A stretch of DNA of 64,000 nucleotides. Source: DAOMFB01 sp963801475. GTDB lineage: Bacteria > Acidobacteriota > Thermoanaerobaculia > UBA5066. Positions 27,543 through 37,497 of the stretch are shown piece by piece; position 1 is the first letter of the stretch, and each line of letters starts with the position of its first letter. Where the stretch lies: positions 892,494-956,493 of the forward strand of contig CAWDEX010000002.1 of assembly GCA_963801475.1 (NCBI GenBank), given 5' to 3'. The notes beneath the pieces are model-generated. The model was not told the DNA's origin, made no database searches, and worked only from the letters and a program-made list of their open reading frames with translations. The position numbers and the translations under genes were made by a program.

Positions 27543-29210
27543 CTACTTCAGCTGCTGGTAGAAGTCGTTCCCCTTGTCGTCGACGAGGATGAAAGCGGGA
27601 AAGTCGACGACGTCGATGGCCCAGATCGCCTCCATCCCCAGCTCGGGAAACTCGAGAACGGCCACCTTCTTGATGTTCTCCTCGGCGAGAAGTGCGGCCG
27701 GGCCGCCCGGCGAGCCGAGATAGAAGCCACCGTACTTCTTGCAGGCCTCGGTCACCTTCGGGCTCCGGTTCCCCTTGGCGATCATCACCATCGAGCCACC
27801 CTTCGACTGGAAGAGGTCGACGTAGGAGTCCATCCGGCCCGCCGTCGTCGGGCCGAAGGAGCCGGACGGCTTCCCCTTCGGGGTCTTCGCGGGGCCCGCG
27901 TAGTAGACGGGGTGGTCCTTGAAGTACTGGGGCAGGTCGGCGCCGGCGTCGAGATGCTCCTTGAGCTTCGCGTGGGCGATGTCGCGCGCCACGACGAGCC
28001 GCCCCGTCAGGGCGAGCGGCGTCGAGACGGGATACTTCGATAGCTCGGCGAGAATTTCCTTCATCGGCTTGTTGAGATCGATCTTCGCGATTCCTGCGTG
28101 CTCCTTCGCTCCCGTGTGGACGGGGAGGAGCGCCTCGGGGTGGCGCTCCAGCTCTTCGAGCCAGAGCCCCTTCGCGTCGATCTTCGCGAAGACGTTCCGG
28201 TCGGCCGAGCACGAGACGCCGAGGCCGACGGGGCACGACGCCCCGTGGCGCGGCAGGCGGACGACGCGGACGTCATGGGCGAAGTGCTTGCCGCCGAACT
28301 GGGCGCCGAACCCCAGTTTCTGGGCCGCCGCCAACATCTTCGCCTCCAGGGCCGGGTCGCGGAAGGCGCGGCCGGTCCTGTCGCCGGTCGTCGGGAGCGA
28401 GTCGTAATAGCCGGTCGAGGCGAGCTTCACCGTCTTCAGGCAGGCCTCGGCCGAGGTGCCGCCGACGACGATGGCGATGTGGTACGGCGGGCAGGCGGCC
28501 GTGCCGAGGCTCTTCATCTTCTCGACGAGAAAGGCCTCGAGGCTGGCCGGGTTGAGGAGCGCCTTCGTCTCCTGGAAGAGGTAGCTCTTGTTGGCCGAGC
28601 CGCCCCCCTTCGCCACGAAGAGGAAGCGGTATTCCATCCCCTTCGACGCGTAGATGTCGATCTGCGCCGGGAGATTGTTGCCGGTGTTGGCCTCCTCGTA
28701 CATCGAGAGGGCGGCCGTCTGCGAATAGCGGAGGTTCTCCTCCGTGTACGTCTTCCAGATCCCCTTCGAGATGGGCTCGGCGTCGTCGCCCCCCGTCCAG
28801 ACCTGCTGCCCCTTCCAGGCGACGACGGTGGCGGTCCCGGTGTCCTGGCAGAAGGGAAGCTCGAACTTCGAGGAGACGACGGCGTTCCGGAGGAGGGTCG
28901 TGGCCATGAACCGGTCGTTCGGCGAGGACTCGGGGTCCGAGAGGATCGCCGCCACCTGCCGCTGGTGCTTCGGGCGGAGAAGGAACGACACGTCTCGCGT
29001 CGCCTCGTGCGCGAGGAGCGTGAGCGCCTTCGGGTCGACGACGAGGACCGGCTTCCCGGCGAACTTCGCCTTGCGGACCAGCCCCTTCGGGCCCGAGACG
29101 AGACGGTACTTCGTCTCGTCCTTCCCCTTCTGGAAGGTCTTCGCGTAGACGAAACGGTCCTTCTTCGGAGAAGGCGCCTTCGTCGTCTTTTTCGTCTGCT
29201 TGGTCGGCAT
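27543..29210 (-). CDS. fumA: Fumarate hydratase, class I (4Fe-4S)
   Basis: A 555-residue cytosolic fumarase of the iron-sulfur class, interconverting fumarate and malate in the TCA cycle. Length and motifs fit single-chain class I enzymes: an N-terminal alpha-like domain with FCQDTGT (one cluster Cys) and SCPVGLGVSCSADRNVF further on, then the C-terminal beta-like domain (GRLVVARDIAHAK, GPTTAGRMDSYVD). A Lys-rich N-terminal tail of about 17 residues precedes the domain. AAGGAG ribosome site. It is divergent from the pirin gene. The cluster makes it sensitive to superoxide and NO, which fits the presence of RIC repair proteins in the window. Confidence 0.93.
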   Translation of the reverse strand: MPTKQTKKTTKAPSPKKDRFVYAKTFQKGKDETKYRLVSGPKGLVRKAKFAGKPVLVVDPKALTLLAHEATRDVSFLLRPKHQRQVAAILSDPESSPNDRFMATTLLRNAVVSSKFELPFCQDTGTATVVAWKGQQVWTGGDDAEPISKGIWKTYTEENLRYSQTAALSMYEEANTGNNLPAQIDIYASKGMEYRFLFVAKGGGSANKSYLFQETKALLNPASLEAFLVEKMKSLGTAACPPYHIAIVVGGTSAEACLKTVKLASTGYYDSLPTTGDRTGRAFRDPALEAKMLAAAQKLGFGAQFGGKHFAHDVRVVRLPRHGASCPVGLGVSCSADRNVFAKIDAKGLWLEELERHPEALLPVHTGAKEHAGIAKIDLNKPMKEILAELSKYPVSTPLALTGRLVVARDIAHAKLKEHLDAGADLPQYFKDHPVYYAGPAKTPKGKPSGSFGPTTAGRMDSYVDLFQSKGGSMVMIAKGNRSPKVTEACKKYGGFYLGSPGGPAALLAEENIKKVAVLEFPELGMEAIWAIDVVDFPAFILVDDKGNDFYQQLK

Positions 29211-29358
29211 CGGAGTCTCCTTGTCCCGGCCCCGAAGCCTATCCGAGGCCCGTCCGGGCGCCCCTGATGCGGATGAACCAGCAGAGCGGCGGGGGCTCTG
29301 CTAACAGGTCGCTGGACGGAGCCGGCGGACGGTCCCGAAGCCGTGAGAGGATTTGACG

Positions 29359-30216
29359 ATGACGACACGACCGGTAAGGAAGCACTCGAAATCGCTCCCC
29401 ACGCTCGAGGGGGCGGGCGTCCGCCTGCGCCGAGCGTTCGGCTTCGGGGGGACGGCCGACACGGACCCGTTCCTTCTGTTCGACGACTTTCGGAACGACG
29501 TCCCCGCGGACTATCTCGCCGGATTCCCGTGGCACCCGCACCGCGGGATCGAGACGATCACTTACGTCCTCGCGGGGACCGTCGAGCACCGGGACAGCCT
29601 CGGGAACCGGGGGACTCTCGGGCCGGGTGACGTGCAGTGGATGACGGCGGGGAGTGGGATCATCCACCAGGAAATGCCGAAGGGGGATGCCGACGGCCGG
29701 ATGTACGGCTTCCAGCTCTGGGCGAACCTTCCCGCCGCGCTGAAGATGACGCCGCCCCGCTATCAGGATGTCAAGGCGGCCGAGATTCCGGAGATCGTGG
29801 ACGACGACGGCACGCGCGTCCGGATCGTCTGCGGCAGCTTCCGGGGGCGGAAGGGCCCGGTGGAAGGAATCGCTGCGTCCCCGATCTATCTCGACATTTC
29901 GGTGACGGGCGGGACACGCAGGGCGCTCGCCGTCGAGTCTGGCCGCCACGCCTTCGCCTACGTCTTCGACGGCGGGGGCTCGTTTGCTCCCGGCGTCGAG
30001 GCGGAAGACCGGTCGCTCCTTCTCTTCGGGGACGGCGACGAGGTCGTCGTGGAAGCCGGCAGCAAGGGCATCCGTTTCCTTCTCGCCTCGGGAGTGCCGC
30101 TCAAAGAGCCGGTGGCGTGGCGCGGGCCGATCGTCATGAACACGCAGGAAGAGCTTCGACAGGCGTTCGACGAGCTGGAGAAAGGGACGTTTCTGGAGGC
30201 GCGAAACCCCGGGTAA
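29359..30216 (+). CDS. Pirin family protein
   Basis: A 285-residue bicupin of the pirin family. The N-terminal cupin holds the metal-binding residues in WHPHRGIETITYVLAG and VEHRDS, followed by GPGDVQWMTAGSGIIHQEM; the C-terminal cupin is divergent. Pirins bind iron and act as redox-sensing cofactors or, in some bacteria, as quercetin dioxygenases. The ATG at 29359 follows GAGAGGA; an in-frame TTG two codons earlier is less likely. It shares a 148-bp divergent region with fumarase. Its exact job here is unknown. Confidence 0.9.
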   Translation: MTTRPVRKHSKSLPTLEGAGVRLRRAFGFGGTADTDPFLLFDDFRNDVPADYLAGFPWHPHRGIETITYVLAGTVEHRDSLGNRGTLGPGDVQWMTAGSGIIHQEMPKGDADGRMYGFQLWANLPAALKMTPPRYQDVKAAEIPEIVDDDGTRVRIVCGSFRGRKGPVEGIAASPIYLDISVTGGTRRALAVESGRHAFAYVFDGGGSFAPGVEAEDRSLLLFGDGDEVVVEAGSKGIRFLLASGVPLKEPVAWRGPIVMNTQEELRQAFDELEKGTFLEARNPG

Positions 30217-30482
30217 TACATCCCGACCATGCCGTCTCTCCGGGTATGCGGAATCGTTCCGGAAGAGGCATGGAGCCGCGCATGGCTCGACACCGGCGAA
30301 AAGTGTCCTCACCCGACGCCGGTGAACGCTACCGGGTCGCCCCGTCCCGGTTTCATCGTGTCCGCGCACCCTTCTCGCGCTGATTCAAAGGAATCATGGA
30401 GAGCGCGGCCCGCGAACCGATGATGGAAGGTTAGTGGTGCCACCCGCCGGATCGACCGCGAGACGTTCCTGATGGAGAAGTA
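30217..30482. other. Leader region of the RND operon
   Basis: A 266-bp non-coding stretch. It holds one clear inverted repeat (30381-30396) and a GGAGAAG ribosome site before 30483. I see no terminator for pirin. Confidence 0.5.
30381..30396. promoter_or_regulatory. Inverted repeat TGATTC-AAAG-GAATCA
   Basis: A perfect 6+6 palindrome about 87 nt upstream of the adaptor start. Partial outer symmetry (GCGC on both sides) is also present. It is a good candidate operator for an efflux regulator, though no TetR/MarR gene is adjacent. Confidence 0.45.
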
Positions 30483-31694
30483 ATGCAACCCACTTGGCGT
30501 CGCGTCTGCGTCTTATCGTTCTGCCTTGCCGCGACTGTGGCCCTGCCGGTCGCCTGCAGAAAGGGACCGTCCGGTCCGCCCCCGGGGGGGCCGGTCGAGG
30601 TCGCCGTCGTGACGGTGAAGCCCGAGAGGATCGTCCTGACGACCGAGCTGCCCGGGAAGACGTCCCCCTACTTCGTCGCCGAGGTCCGGCCGCAGGTGAA
30701 CGGCCTGATCCGCGAGCGGGCGTTCGAGGAAGGGTCCGACGTGAAGGCGGGGGACCTCCTCTACCGGATCGACCCGGCGCCCTACCAGGCCGCATACGAC
30801 CAGGCGAAGGCGGCGCTCGCGATGGCCGAGGCGAACGTTCCGGCCGCCCGCCTGCGCGCCGAGCGCCTCGAGGGACTCGTCGAGATCCGGGCGACGGGCC
30901 GGCAGAACTACGACGACGCCCTGGCGGCGCTCCAGCAGGCCGAGGCGAGCGTGGCGGCTGCGAAGGCGGCGGAGGAGAGCGCCCGGATCAACCTCTCCTA
31001 CACGCCGATCCGCGCGCCGATCCCGGGCCGGACCGGCAGGTCGAGCGTGACCGTCGGGGCGCTGGTGACCGCCTACCAGCCGGTTCCCCTGGTGGTGATC
31101 CAGCAGCTCGACCCGATCTACGTCGACGTGACCCAGTCCTCCGCGGAGATCCTCCGCCTCAGGCAGAGCCTCGCGAGCGGCCGCCTGAAGAGGAGCGGAG
31201 AGGGGTGGAGCCGGGTGACGGTCCTCCTCGAGGACGGCACCCCCTACCCACTCACCGGGAAGCTGAAATTCCGGGACGTCACGGTCGACCCGACGACCGG
31301 CTCCGTCACCGTGCGGATGGTCTTCCCCAACCCTGAAAACGTCCTTCTCCCCGGGATGTTCGTCCGGGCGATCGTGGAGGAAGGGGTGAACGAAGAGGCG
31401 ATCCTCGTTCCGCAGCAGGGGGTCACTCGCGACCAGAAGGGGAACCCCTACGCCCTCGTCGCCGGCAAGGAGGGGAAGGTCGAGCAGCGGATGCTGACTC
31501 TCGACCGGGCCGTCGGCGACGAGTGGCTCGTCACGAAGGGGCTCGCCACGGACGACCGCGTGATCGTCGAGGGGCTGCAGCGGATCCGTCCCGGGGCCGA
31601 CGTGAAAGCCGTGCCGTTCGCGGTGACGAAGGCCGAACCGGCGGCTGCGAAGACCGAAGCCGCGGTCGGCAGTCCGCCGGCGGCCGCGAAGTAA
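30483..31694 (+). CDS. RND efflux periplasmic adaptor (AcrA/MexA type)
   Basis: A 403-residue membrane-fusion lipoprotein (lipobox LPVAC) linking the inner pump to the outer-membrane channel. It shows the family order: beta-barrel entry (VEVAVVTVKPERI), lipoyl half (VRPQVNGLI), coiled-coil hairpin (~100-170), second lipoyl half (SYTPIRAPIPG), then beta-barrel and membrane-proximal domains (NPENVLLPGMFVRA). Length is typical. GGAGAAG ribosome site. It is first in a three-gene operon with pump and outer-membrane factor. Substrates are probably hydrophobic drugs or solvents, as for HAE1 pumps. Confidence 0.93.
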   Translation: MQPTWRRVCVLSFCLAATVALPVACRKGPSGPPPGGPVEVAVVTVKPERIVLTTELPGKTSPYFVAEVRPQVNGLIRERAFEEGSDVKAGDLLYRIDPAPYQAAYDQAKAALAMAEANVPAARLRAERLEGLVEIRATGRQNYDDALAALQQAEASVAAAKAAEESARINLSYTPIRAPIPGRTGRSSVTVGALVTAYQPVPLVVIQQLDPIYVDVTQSSAEILRLRQSLASGRLKRSGEGWSRVTVLLEDGTPYPLTGKLKFRDVTVDPTTGSVTVRMVFPNPENVLLPGMFVRAIVEEGVNEEAILVPQQGVTRDQKGNPYALVAGKEGKVEQRMLTLDRAVGDEWLVTKGLATDDRVIVEGLQRIRPGADVKAVPFAVTKAEPAAAKTEAAVGSPPAAAK

Positions 31695-31704
31695 GGGGCC
31701 GCCC

Positions 31705-34700
31705 GTGTCCCGGTTCTTTCTCGCGCGCCCCGTCTTCGCCTGGGTCATCGCGATCGCGTTGATGCTGGCGGGAGCCCTGGCGATCGTGAAGCTCCCGATC
31801 TCCCAGTACCCGCCGATCGCACCCCCGTCGATCTCGATCAACGCCGTCTATCCCGGCGCCGCCGCCAAGACCGTCGAGGACTCGGTCGTTCAGATCATCG
31901 AGCAGAAGATGACGGGCCTCGACCGGATGCTCTACATGGACTCCACGTCCGATTCCGCGGGGAGCGCGGCGATCACGCTCACGTTCGCGCCCGGGACCGA
32001 CCCCGACATCGCCTGGGCGAAGGTCCAGAACAAGCTCCAGCTCGCGATGCCCGCCCTCCCCGACGTGGTCCAGCAGACCGGCGTCACGGTGAGCAAGTCG
32101 ACCCGGAACTACCTCCTCATCGCGGGCATCGTCTCCGAGGACGGAAAGTTCGACAACGCCGACCTCATGGACTACACGGTCTCGAAGATCGAGTCGGTCA
32201 TCGGGCGGGTCCCGGGGGTCGGCGAGGTCCAGGTCTTCGGCACCGCCTACTCGATGCGGGTCTGGCTCGATCCGGACAAGCTGACGAAGTTCGGGATGAC
32301 CTCGGACGACGTCGTGCTGGCGCTCCGCGCGTACAACGTCGAGGTTTCGGCGGGCCAGCTCGGTGGCGCCCCCGCGGTGCCGGGGCAGCGCCTCAACGCC
32401 TCGATCCTCGTCCAGTCGCTCCTGAAGACGCCGGAAGAGTTCGCGGCGGTCCCGCTGCGGACGAACGCGGACGGCTCGGTCGTGAAGGTGAAGGACGTGG
32501 GCCGGACCGAGCTCGGGACCGAGATCCCCGACCTCAGGTTCAAGTTCAACGGGAAGCCGGCCGGGGCCTTCGCCGTCCGGCAGGAGGCGGGGGCGAACGC
32601 GCTCGAGACCGCCGACCGGGTCAAGGCGAAGATGATGGAGCTCTCGAAGTTCTTCCCTCCCGGCGTGAAGCCCATCTTCGTGTACGACACGACGCCCTTC
32701 GTGAAGGTCGCCATCGAGGAGGTCTTCAAGACGCTCCTCGAAGCGATCGTCCTCGTCTTCCTCGTCATGTACCTCTTCCTCGGGAACTTCCGGGCGACGC
32801 TGATTCCGACGGTCGCGGTCCCGGTCGTCCTCCTCGGAACGTTCGGTGTCCTCGGCGCCCTGGGCTACTCGATCAACATGCTGACGATGTTCGGCATGGT
32901 CCTCGCCATCGGCCTCCTCGTCGACGACGCCATCGTCGTGGTCGAGAACGTGGAGCGGATCATGAGCGAGGAAGGGCTCCCCCCCTTCGAGGCGACCCGG
33001 AAGTCGATGGACCAGATCACGAGCGCCCTCGTCGGCATCGGCCTCGTCCTCTCGGCGGTCTTCGGGCCGATGATCTTCTTCCCCGGATCCACCGGCGTCA
33101 TCTACCGGCAGTTCTCCGTCACGGTCATCGCCTCGATGCTCCTCTCGGTCCTCGTGGCCCTCATCCTCACGCCGGTCCTCTGCGCCTCTCTCCTGAGGGC
33201 CGTCCCGAAGGGGCACGAAGCGGCCGAGACCGGCGTCCGCTTCCTTCGGCCGTTCTTCCTCTGGTTCGACCGTTTCTTCTACCGCCTCCGCGACCGGTAC
33301 ATGGCGGTGGTCGATCGCATTCTCGGCCGGCGCGCCCGCTACGCCGCCGTCTTCCTCGTCATCGTCGCGGTGATGGCGGTCCTCTACCAGCGGATGCCGA
33401 CCGGGTACCTTCCGGACGAGGACCAGGGGACCCTCATGGCGATGGTCCAGCTCCCGGTCGGCTCGACCCTCGAGCAGACCGAGGTCGTCATGCGCGACGT
33501 AGAACGTCACTTTCTCGTCGACCAGAAGGACGCCGTGAAGTCGTGCGGGGCGATCTCGGGGCTGGGCTTCGGCGGACGCGGCCAGAACATGGGGATGGTC
33601 TTCGTCCAGCTGAAGGACTGGAAGCTGCGCGACCGCCCCGGCCTCCGCGCGAAAGACGTCGCGGGGAAGGCGATGCGGGCCCTCTGGACGCAGCGCGGAG
33701 CCGTCATCTTCGCCTTCCCACCTCCCGCCGTCGTCGAGCTCGGCACCGCGACCGGGTTCGACCTGATGGTGCAGGACCGCGGCTCCCTCGGCCACGAAGG
33801 GCTCTCGAAGGCGATCGACCAGCTGCTGGGACTCGCCGCGAAGGACCCGCGCCTCGCTCGCGTCCGGCTGAACGGGATGACGGACGTCCCCCAGTACAAG
33901 GTCGACATCGACTGGGACAAGGCGGGCACGCTCGGCGTCCCCGTCAGCTCGGTGCAGAGCTACGTCTCGGCGGCCTTCGGCAGCGCCTACGTCGGCAATT
34001 TCGTCCAGGGGGGACGGGTCAAGCGGGTCTACGCGCAGGCCGACGCCCCGTTCCGGATGCTCCCGGAGGACCTCCACAGGCTCTACGTCCGCAACAGGCA
34101 AGGCCGGCTCGTCCCGCTTTCGGCCGTCGCCTCGGGACGGTGGGTCTACGGGTCGCCGCGCCTCGAGCGCTTCAACGCCTTCCCCGCGATGAACATCCAG
34201 GGGGAACCGGTGCCGGGCCGGAGCTCCGGCGAGGCGATGAACGCGATGGAGGAGCTGATCAAGAAGCTCCCGTCTGACGTCGGATTCGAGTGGACCGGCA
34301 TCTCCTACCAGCAGCGGATGTCGGAGTCGCAGGCCGGGCTGCTGTACGCCTTCTCGGTCCTCGTGATCTTCCTCGTCCTCGCGGCGCTTTACGAGAGCTG
34401 GACGGTCCCGATCTCGATCGTCCTCGCCCTCCCGCTCGGCGTCATCGGAGGCGTCATCGCCTCCTCGGCCCGGGGGATGTCGAACGACGTCTACTTCCAG
34501 ATCGGGCTCCTCACCGTCCTCGGCCTCACGACGAAGAACGGGATCCTCATCGTCCAGTTCGCCGTGGCGAACCGCGAGAAGGGGATGGGTCTCATCGAGG
34601 CGACGCTGGCGGCCGCAAAGACGAGGCTTCGCCCGATCGTCATGACGTCCCTGGCGTTCGGCTTCGGCGTTCTACCGCTGGCGCTCGCCTCGGGCGCCGG

Positions 34701-34875
34701 GGCCGGGGCCCAGATGGCCATCGGCACGAGCGTCCTCGGCGGCATGCTGAGCGGGACGTTCCTGGCCATCCTCCTGATCCCGCTCCTCTACGTCCTCGTT
34801 GTCCGATTCTTCGAGAGAAAGAAAGCCGCAGCGGTTCCTGCCGCCCCATCGCCGCTTCCCGTGGAGGGAAAGTGA
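31705..34875 (+). CDS. RND multidrug efflux pump, HAE1 family (AcrB/MexB type)
   Basis: A 1056-residue inner-membrane pump driven by the proton gradient. It begins with the family's FFLARPVFAWVIAI and has twelve membrane helices in two groups of six separated by large periplasmic loops. The proton-relay aspartate pair is in GLLVDDAIVVVENVER. GTG start with AGGGGC upstream, 10 bp after the adaptor gene. Its stop overlaps the ATG of the outer-membrane factor by one base, so the three parts are made together. Full-length, with no sign of decay. Confidence 0.95.
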   Translation: MSRFFLARPVFAWVIAIALMLAGALAIVKLPISQYPPIAPPSISINAVYPGAAAKTVEDSVVQIIEQKMTGLDRMLYMDSTSDSAGSAAITLTFAPGTDPDIAWAKVQNKLQLAMPALPDVVQQTGVTVSKSTRNYLLIAGIVSEDGKFDNADLMDYTVSKIESVIGRVPGVGEVQVFGTAYSMRVWLDPDKLTKFGMTSDDVVLALRAYNVEVSAGQLGGAPAVPGQRLNASILVQSLLKTPEEFAAVPLRTNADGSVVKVKDVGRTELGTEIPDLRFKFNGKPAGAFAVRQEAGANALETADRVKAKMMELSKFFPPGVKPIFVYDTTPFVKVAIEEVFKTLLEAIVLVFLVMYLFLGNFRATLIPTVAVPVVLLGTFGVLGALGYSINMLTMFGMVLAIGLLVDDAIVVVENVERIMSEEGLPPFEATRKSMDQITSALVGIGLVLSAVFGPMIFFPGSTGVIYRQFSVTVIASMLLSVLVALILTPVLCASLLRAVPKGHEAAETGVRFLRPFFLWFDRFFYRLRDRYMAVVDRILGRRARYAAVFLVIVAVMAVLYQRMPTGYLPDEDQGTLMAMVQLPVGSTLEQTEVVMRDVERHFLVDQKDAVKSCGAISGLGFGGRGQNMGMVFVQLKDWKLRDRPGLRAKDVAGKAMRALWTQRGAVIFAFPPPAVVELGTATGFDLMVQDRGSLGHEGLSKAIDQLLGLAAKDPRLARVRLNGMTDVPQYKVDIDWDKAGTLGVPVSSVQSYVSAAFGSAYVGNFVQGGRVKRVYAQADAPFRMLPEDLHRLYVRNRQGRLVPLSAVASGRWVYGSPRLERFNAFPAMNIQGEPVPGRSSGEAMNAMEELIKKLPSDVGFEWTGISYQQRMSESQAGLLYAFSVLVIFLVLAALYESWTVPISIVLALPLGVIGGVIASSARGMSNDVYFQIGLLTVLGLTTKNGILIVQFAVANREKGMGLIEATLAAAKTRLRPIVMTSLAFGFGVLPLALASGAGAGAQMAIGTSVLGGMLSGTFLAILLIPLLYVLVVRFFERKKAAAVPAAPSPLPVEGK

Positions 34876-36320
34876 TGCGCCGCAATCTGGCTTCGTCCCT
34901 GCTCGTCGTCCTCCTTCCTGCGGGAGTCCTCGTGGGGGGTTGCACGATGATCCCGGCATACAACCGTCCCGCGCCGCCGGTTCCCGACACCTGGGCGGAC
35001 GGCGCTGAGCCGAAGGCCGAGCCCGCCCGCCCCGGGGCCGAACCGGCGGCGGCTCCAGCTCCCCTCACGGCAGCGGAGGTCCACTGGCAGGACTTCTTCA
35101 CGGACGTCCGCCTCCGGTCGCTCATCGAGCTGGCCCTCGAATACAACCGGGACCTCCGGATCGCCACCCTCAACGTCGAAAGGGCCGCCGCCCTCTACCG
35201 GATCCAGCGTGCCGAGGTCAACCCTACGGTCGGGATCCAGGCCACGGGCGAGAAATACCGGATCCCCGAGAAGATGGGGGACAAAGGCGAGGCGAAGACG
35301 GTCTCGGCTTACTCCGCCGTCGTCGGTCTCGCCTCCTGGGAACTGGACTTCTTCGGGCGTCTCCGGAGCATGAGCGCCAGCGCCTTCGAGCAGTACCTCG
35401 CGACGGAGGAGGCCCGTCGGGCCGCGCAGATCTCGCTCGTGGCCGCGGTGGCCGGAACCTACCTGGGCCTGGCGGCCGACGGCGAGAGCCTCCGGCTCGC
35501 CCAGGTGACCCTCGAGGCGCAGCAGGCGTCCTACGAGCTGATCCGGGCGACCCGGGACGCCGGCATCGCCTCCGACCTCGACCTTCGCCAGGCGCAGAGC
35601 CAGGTGGAGGCGGCGCGGGTGAACGTCGCGGCGTTCACCGGCGCGGTCGCCGTCGGCCGGAACGCGCTCCAGCTCCTCGTCGGGCTCCCTCTCGGTCCGG
35701 ACCTCCTACCGGAGCGGTTCGACACCGTCACGGACCCGAGGGGCGTCTCCGCCGGGCTGTCGTCCGACGTCCTCCTCTGCCGTCCCGACATCCTCGCGGC
35801 CGAGCACCGGCTCCGCGCCGCGAACGCGAACATCGGGGCGGCCCGCGCGGCCTTCTTCCCGCGGATCTCCCTCACGGCGAGCTACGGCACCCAGGGCCCG
35901 GAGCTCTCCGATCTCTTCACCGCGGGGACGAGGACCTGGAGCTTCGTGCCGCAGATCGTCGCCCCCCTCTTCGCCAGCGGCTCGCTCCTCGCGAACCTGA
36001 GGGCCTCCAAGGTCGACCGCGAGATCGCCGTCGCCCTGTACGAGAAAGCCATCCAGGTCGCCTTCGCCGAGGTGAGCGACGCCCTGACGCTGCGGACCAC
36101 GCTCGTCGCCCAGCGTGAAGCCCAGGAAGCCCTGGTCGTCGCGCTCGAGGAGACCTGGCGGCTCTACGACGCCCGCTACCAAGCGGGGATCGACAGCTAC
36201 CTCGGCGTCCTCGTGGCCCAGCAGGCTCTCTTCAACGCCCAGAAGGGGGAGGTGATCGTCCGCCTTGCGGAGCAGGCGAACCTCGTCACCCTCTACAAGG
36301 TCCTGGGCGGGGGTGTGTGA
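34875..36320 (+). CDS. Outer-membrane efflux factor, NodT/OprM type
   Basis: A 481-residue outer-membrane channel lipoprotein (lipobox LVGGC) of the TolC/OprM group, completing the tripartite efflux system. Two OEP repeats are visible: the first ~80-270 (IELALEYNRDLRIA, then ASWELDFFGR), the second ~290-475 (LLCRPDILAAEHRLRAANANIGAARAAFFP in part). A Pro/Ala/Glu-rich insert follows the lipobox. I chose the ATG at 34875, which overlaps the pump's TGA and gives a proper signal peptide; the frame is open much further upstream only as an alternative reading of the pump gene. Confidence 0.93.
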   Translation: MRRNLASSLLVVLLPAGVLVGGCTMIPAYNRPAPPVPDTWADGAEPKAEPARPGAEPAAAPAPLTAAEVHWQDFFTDVRLRSLIELALEYNRDLRIATLNVERAAALYRIQRAEVNPTVGIQATGEKYRIPEKMGDKGEAKTVSAYSAVVGLASWELDFFGRLRSMSASAFEQYLATEEARRAAQISLVAAVAGTYLGLAADGESLRLAQVTLEAQQASYELIRATRDAGIASDLDLRQAQSQVEAARVNVAAFTGAVAVGRNALQLLVGLPLGPDLLPERFDTVTDPRGVSAGLSSDVLLCRPDILAAEHRLRAANANIGAARAAFFPRISLTASYGTQGPELSDLFTAGTRTWSFVPQIVAPLFASGSLLANLRASKVDREIAVALYEKAIQVAFAEVSDALTLRTTLVAQREAQEALVVALEETWRLYDARYQAGIDSYLGVLVAQQALFNAQKGEVIVRLAEQANLVTLYKVLGGGV

Positions 36321-36341
36321 CGCGCCGGGCGTTCGGAGACG

Positions 36342-37292
36342 TCAGCCCCCCGGCCGGGTCCGCCTCCAGGAGGAGGGGGACTCACCGGTCGCACGTTTGA
36401 ATGCGCGGCTGAAGGCGGCCTCCGACTCGTAGCCCACCTGGACCCCGACCGTCGCCACTTTGGCCGAGCCGCGCGCCAGCTTTTCGGCCGCCAGCTGGAG
36501 GCGCCACTGCGTCAGATACTGCATCGGCGGTATCCCGACGAGGCCCGAAAAACGCTCGGAGAGCACCGTGCGCGAAGTCCCGACGGCGTGCGCGAGGTCG
36601 GGTAGCGTCCACGGATGGGCGGGCTGCTCGTGCAACTGCGAGAGAGCCGGCCCGACCACCGGATCCCTGAGCCCCGCGAGCCACCCGGTCTTCTGCGGTG
36701 GGAGCTGCTCGATGTGGCGGCGCACGACCTCGACGAACATGAGCTCCGCCATCCGCGTGAGCATCGTCTCGCTTCCGGCGCGCCCGTCCCGCGACTCGGC
36801 GACGACCTGACGCGGGAACTCCGAAAGCCACCCGCCGGCGATCCCGGGGACGTGCATCTGCCGCGGAAGCGACGCGAGGAGCGGGTTGTACGGGCGCACG
36901 TCGCAGCCGAGGAAACCGCAGACGAAGCTGGTGTCGCGCCCGGAGTCCGGCCCGAGGTAGACGGTGCCGGGATAGCGCTCCGGAGACGTGCCGTAACTCC
37001 CCGGGTCGACGCGTCGTCCCTCGGCGCTCGACATGAAGTGCGCATCGCCGTGCGGAAAGACGAGGACGTCACCCGGCCGCATGAGCACCTGGCGCTCGCC
37101 CTCGACTCCGCCCCAGCAGCTCCCGGACGTCAGGATGTGGTACGGGATGAGGTGCTCGGCCTCGGGCAGGACGCGGGGGACGAGCTCGCGCGCCGCCACC
37201 GCCGAGACCGACCACGGAGCGGCCGCCTCGACCAGGTAGAAGAAGGCGCCGTTGAGCCTGACGGCGCGCAGCACGTCGGAGAGCGGGTCCAT
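36342..37292 (-). CDS. AraC-family regulator with cupin N-domain
   Basis: A 316-residue transcription factor. Residues ~5-190 form an AraC-type cupin sensor (cupin_6 look; PYHILTSGSCWGGVEG, GDVLVFPHGDAHFM). The C-terminal ~100 residues are the double helix-turn-helix (LAHAVGTSRTVLSERF, then VGYESEAAFSRAFKRATG). It points at the RND operon with 21 bp between stops and is divergent from a methyltransferase, so either may be its target. I chose the ATG at 37292; the frame stays open upstream without homology. Upstream, two similar CCGGACGCC(C)GG words in the divergent region may be half-sites (weak). Confidence 0.88.
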   Translation of the reverse strand: MDPLSDVLRAVRLNGAFFYLVEAAAPWSVSAVAARELVPRVLPEAEHLIPYHILTSGSCWGGVEGERQVLMRPGDVLVFPHGDAHFMSSAEGRRVDPGSYGTSPERYPGTVYLGPDSGRDTSFVCGFLGCDVRPYNPLLASLPRQMHVPGIAGGWLSEFPRQVVAESRDGRAGSETMLTRMAELMFVEVVRRHIEQLPPQKTGWLAGLRDPVVGPALSQLHEQPAHPWTLPDLAHAVGTSRTVLSERFSGLVGIPPMQYLTQWRLQLAAEKLARGSAKVATVGVQVGYESEAAFSRAFKRATGESPSSWRRTRPGG

Positions 37293-37497
37293 GAGGCTCG
37301 CTATTTTCCACCGGAGCCGCCCCGCGGCAATGGTGCCGGACGCCGGGCCATGGAAGGCGGCCGCTCGGGCAAGGCCCGGGGGAGATCCGGACGCCCGGCG
37401 ATACAGCGCGGACGGCGCGTCATTCCCTTCCGCCCCGCGCCGCCCTACCTTGCGCACCCGAGCAGGACGACCTGCCACAGCGGAACAGGAGGACGTC

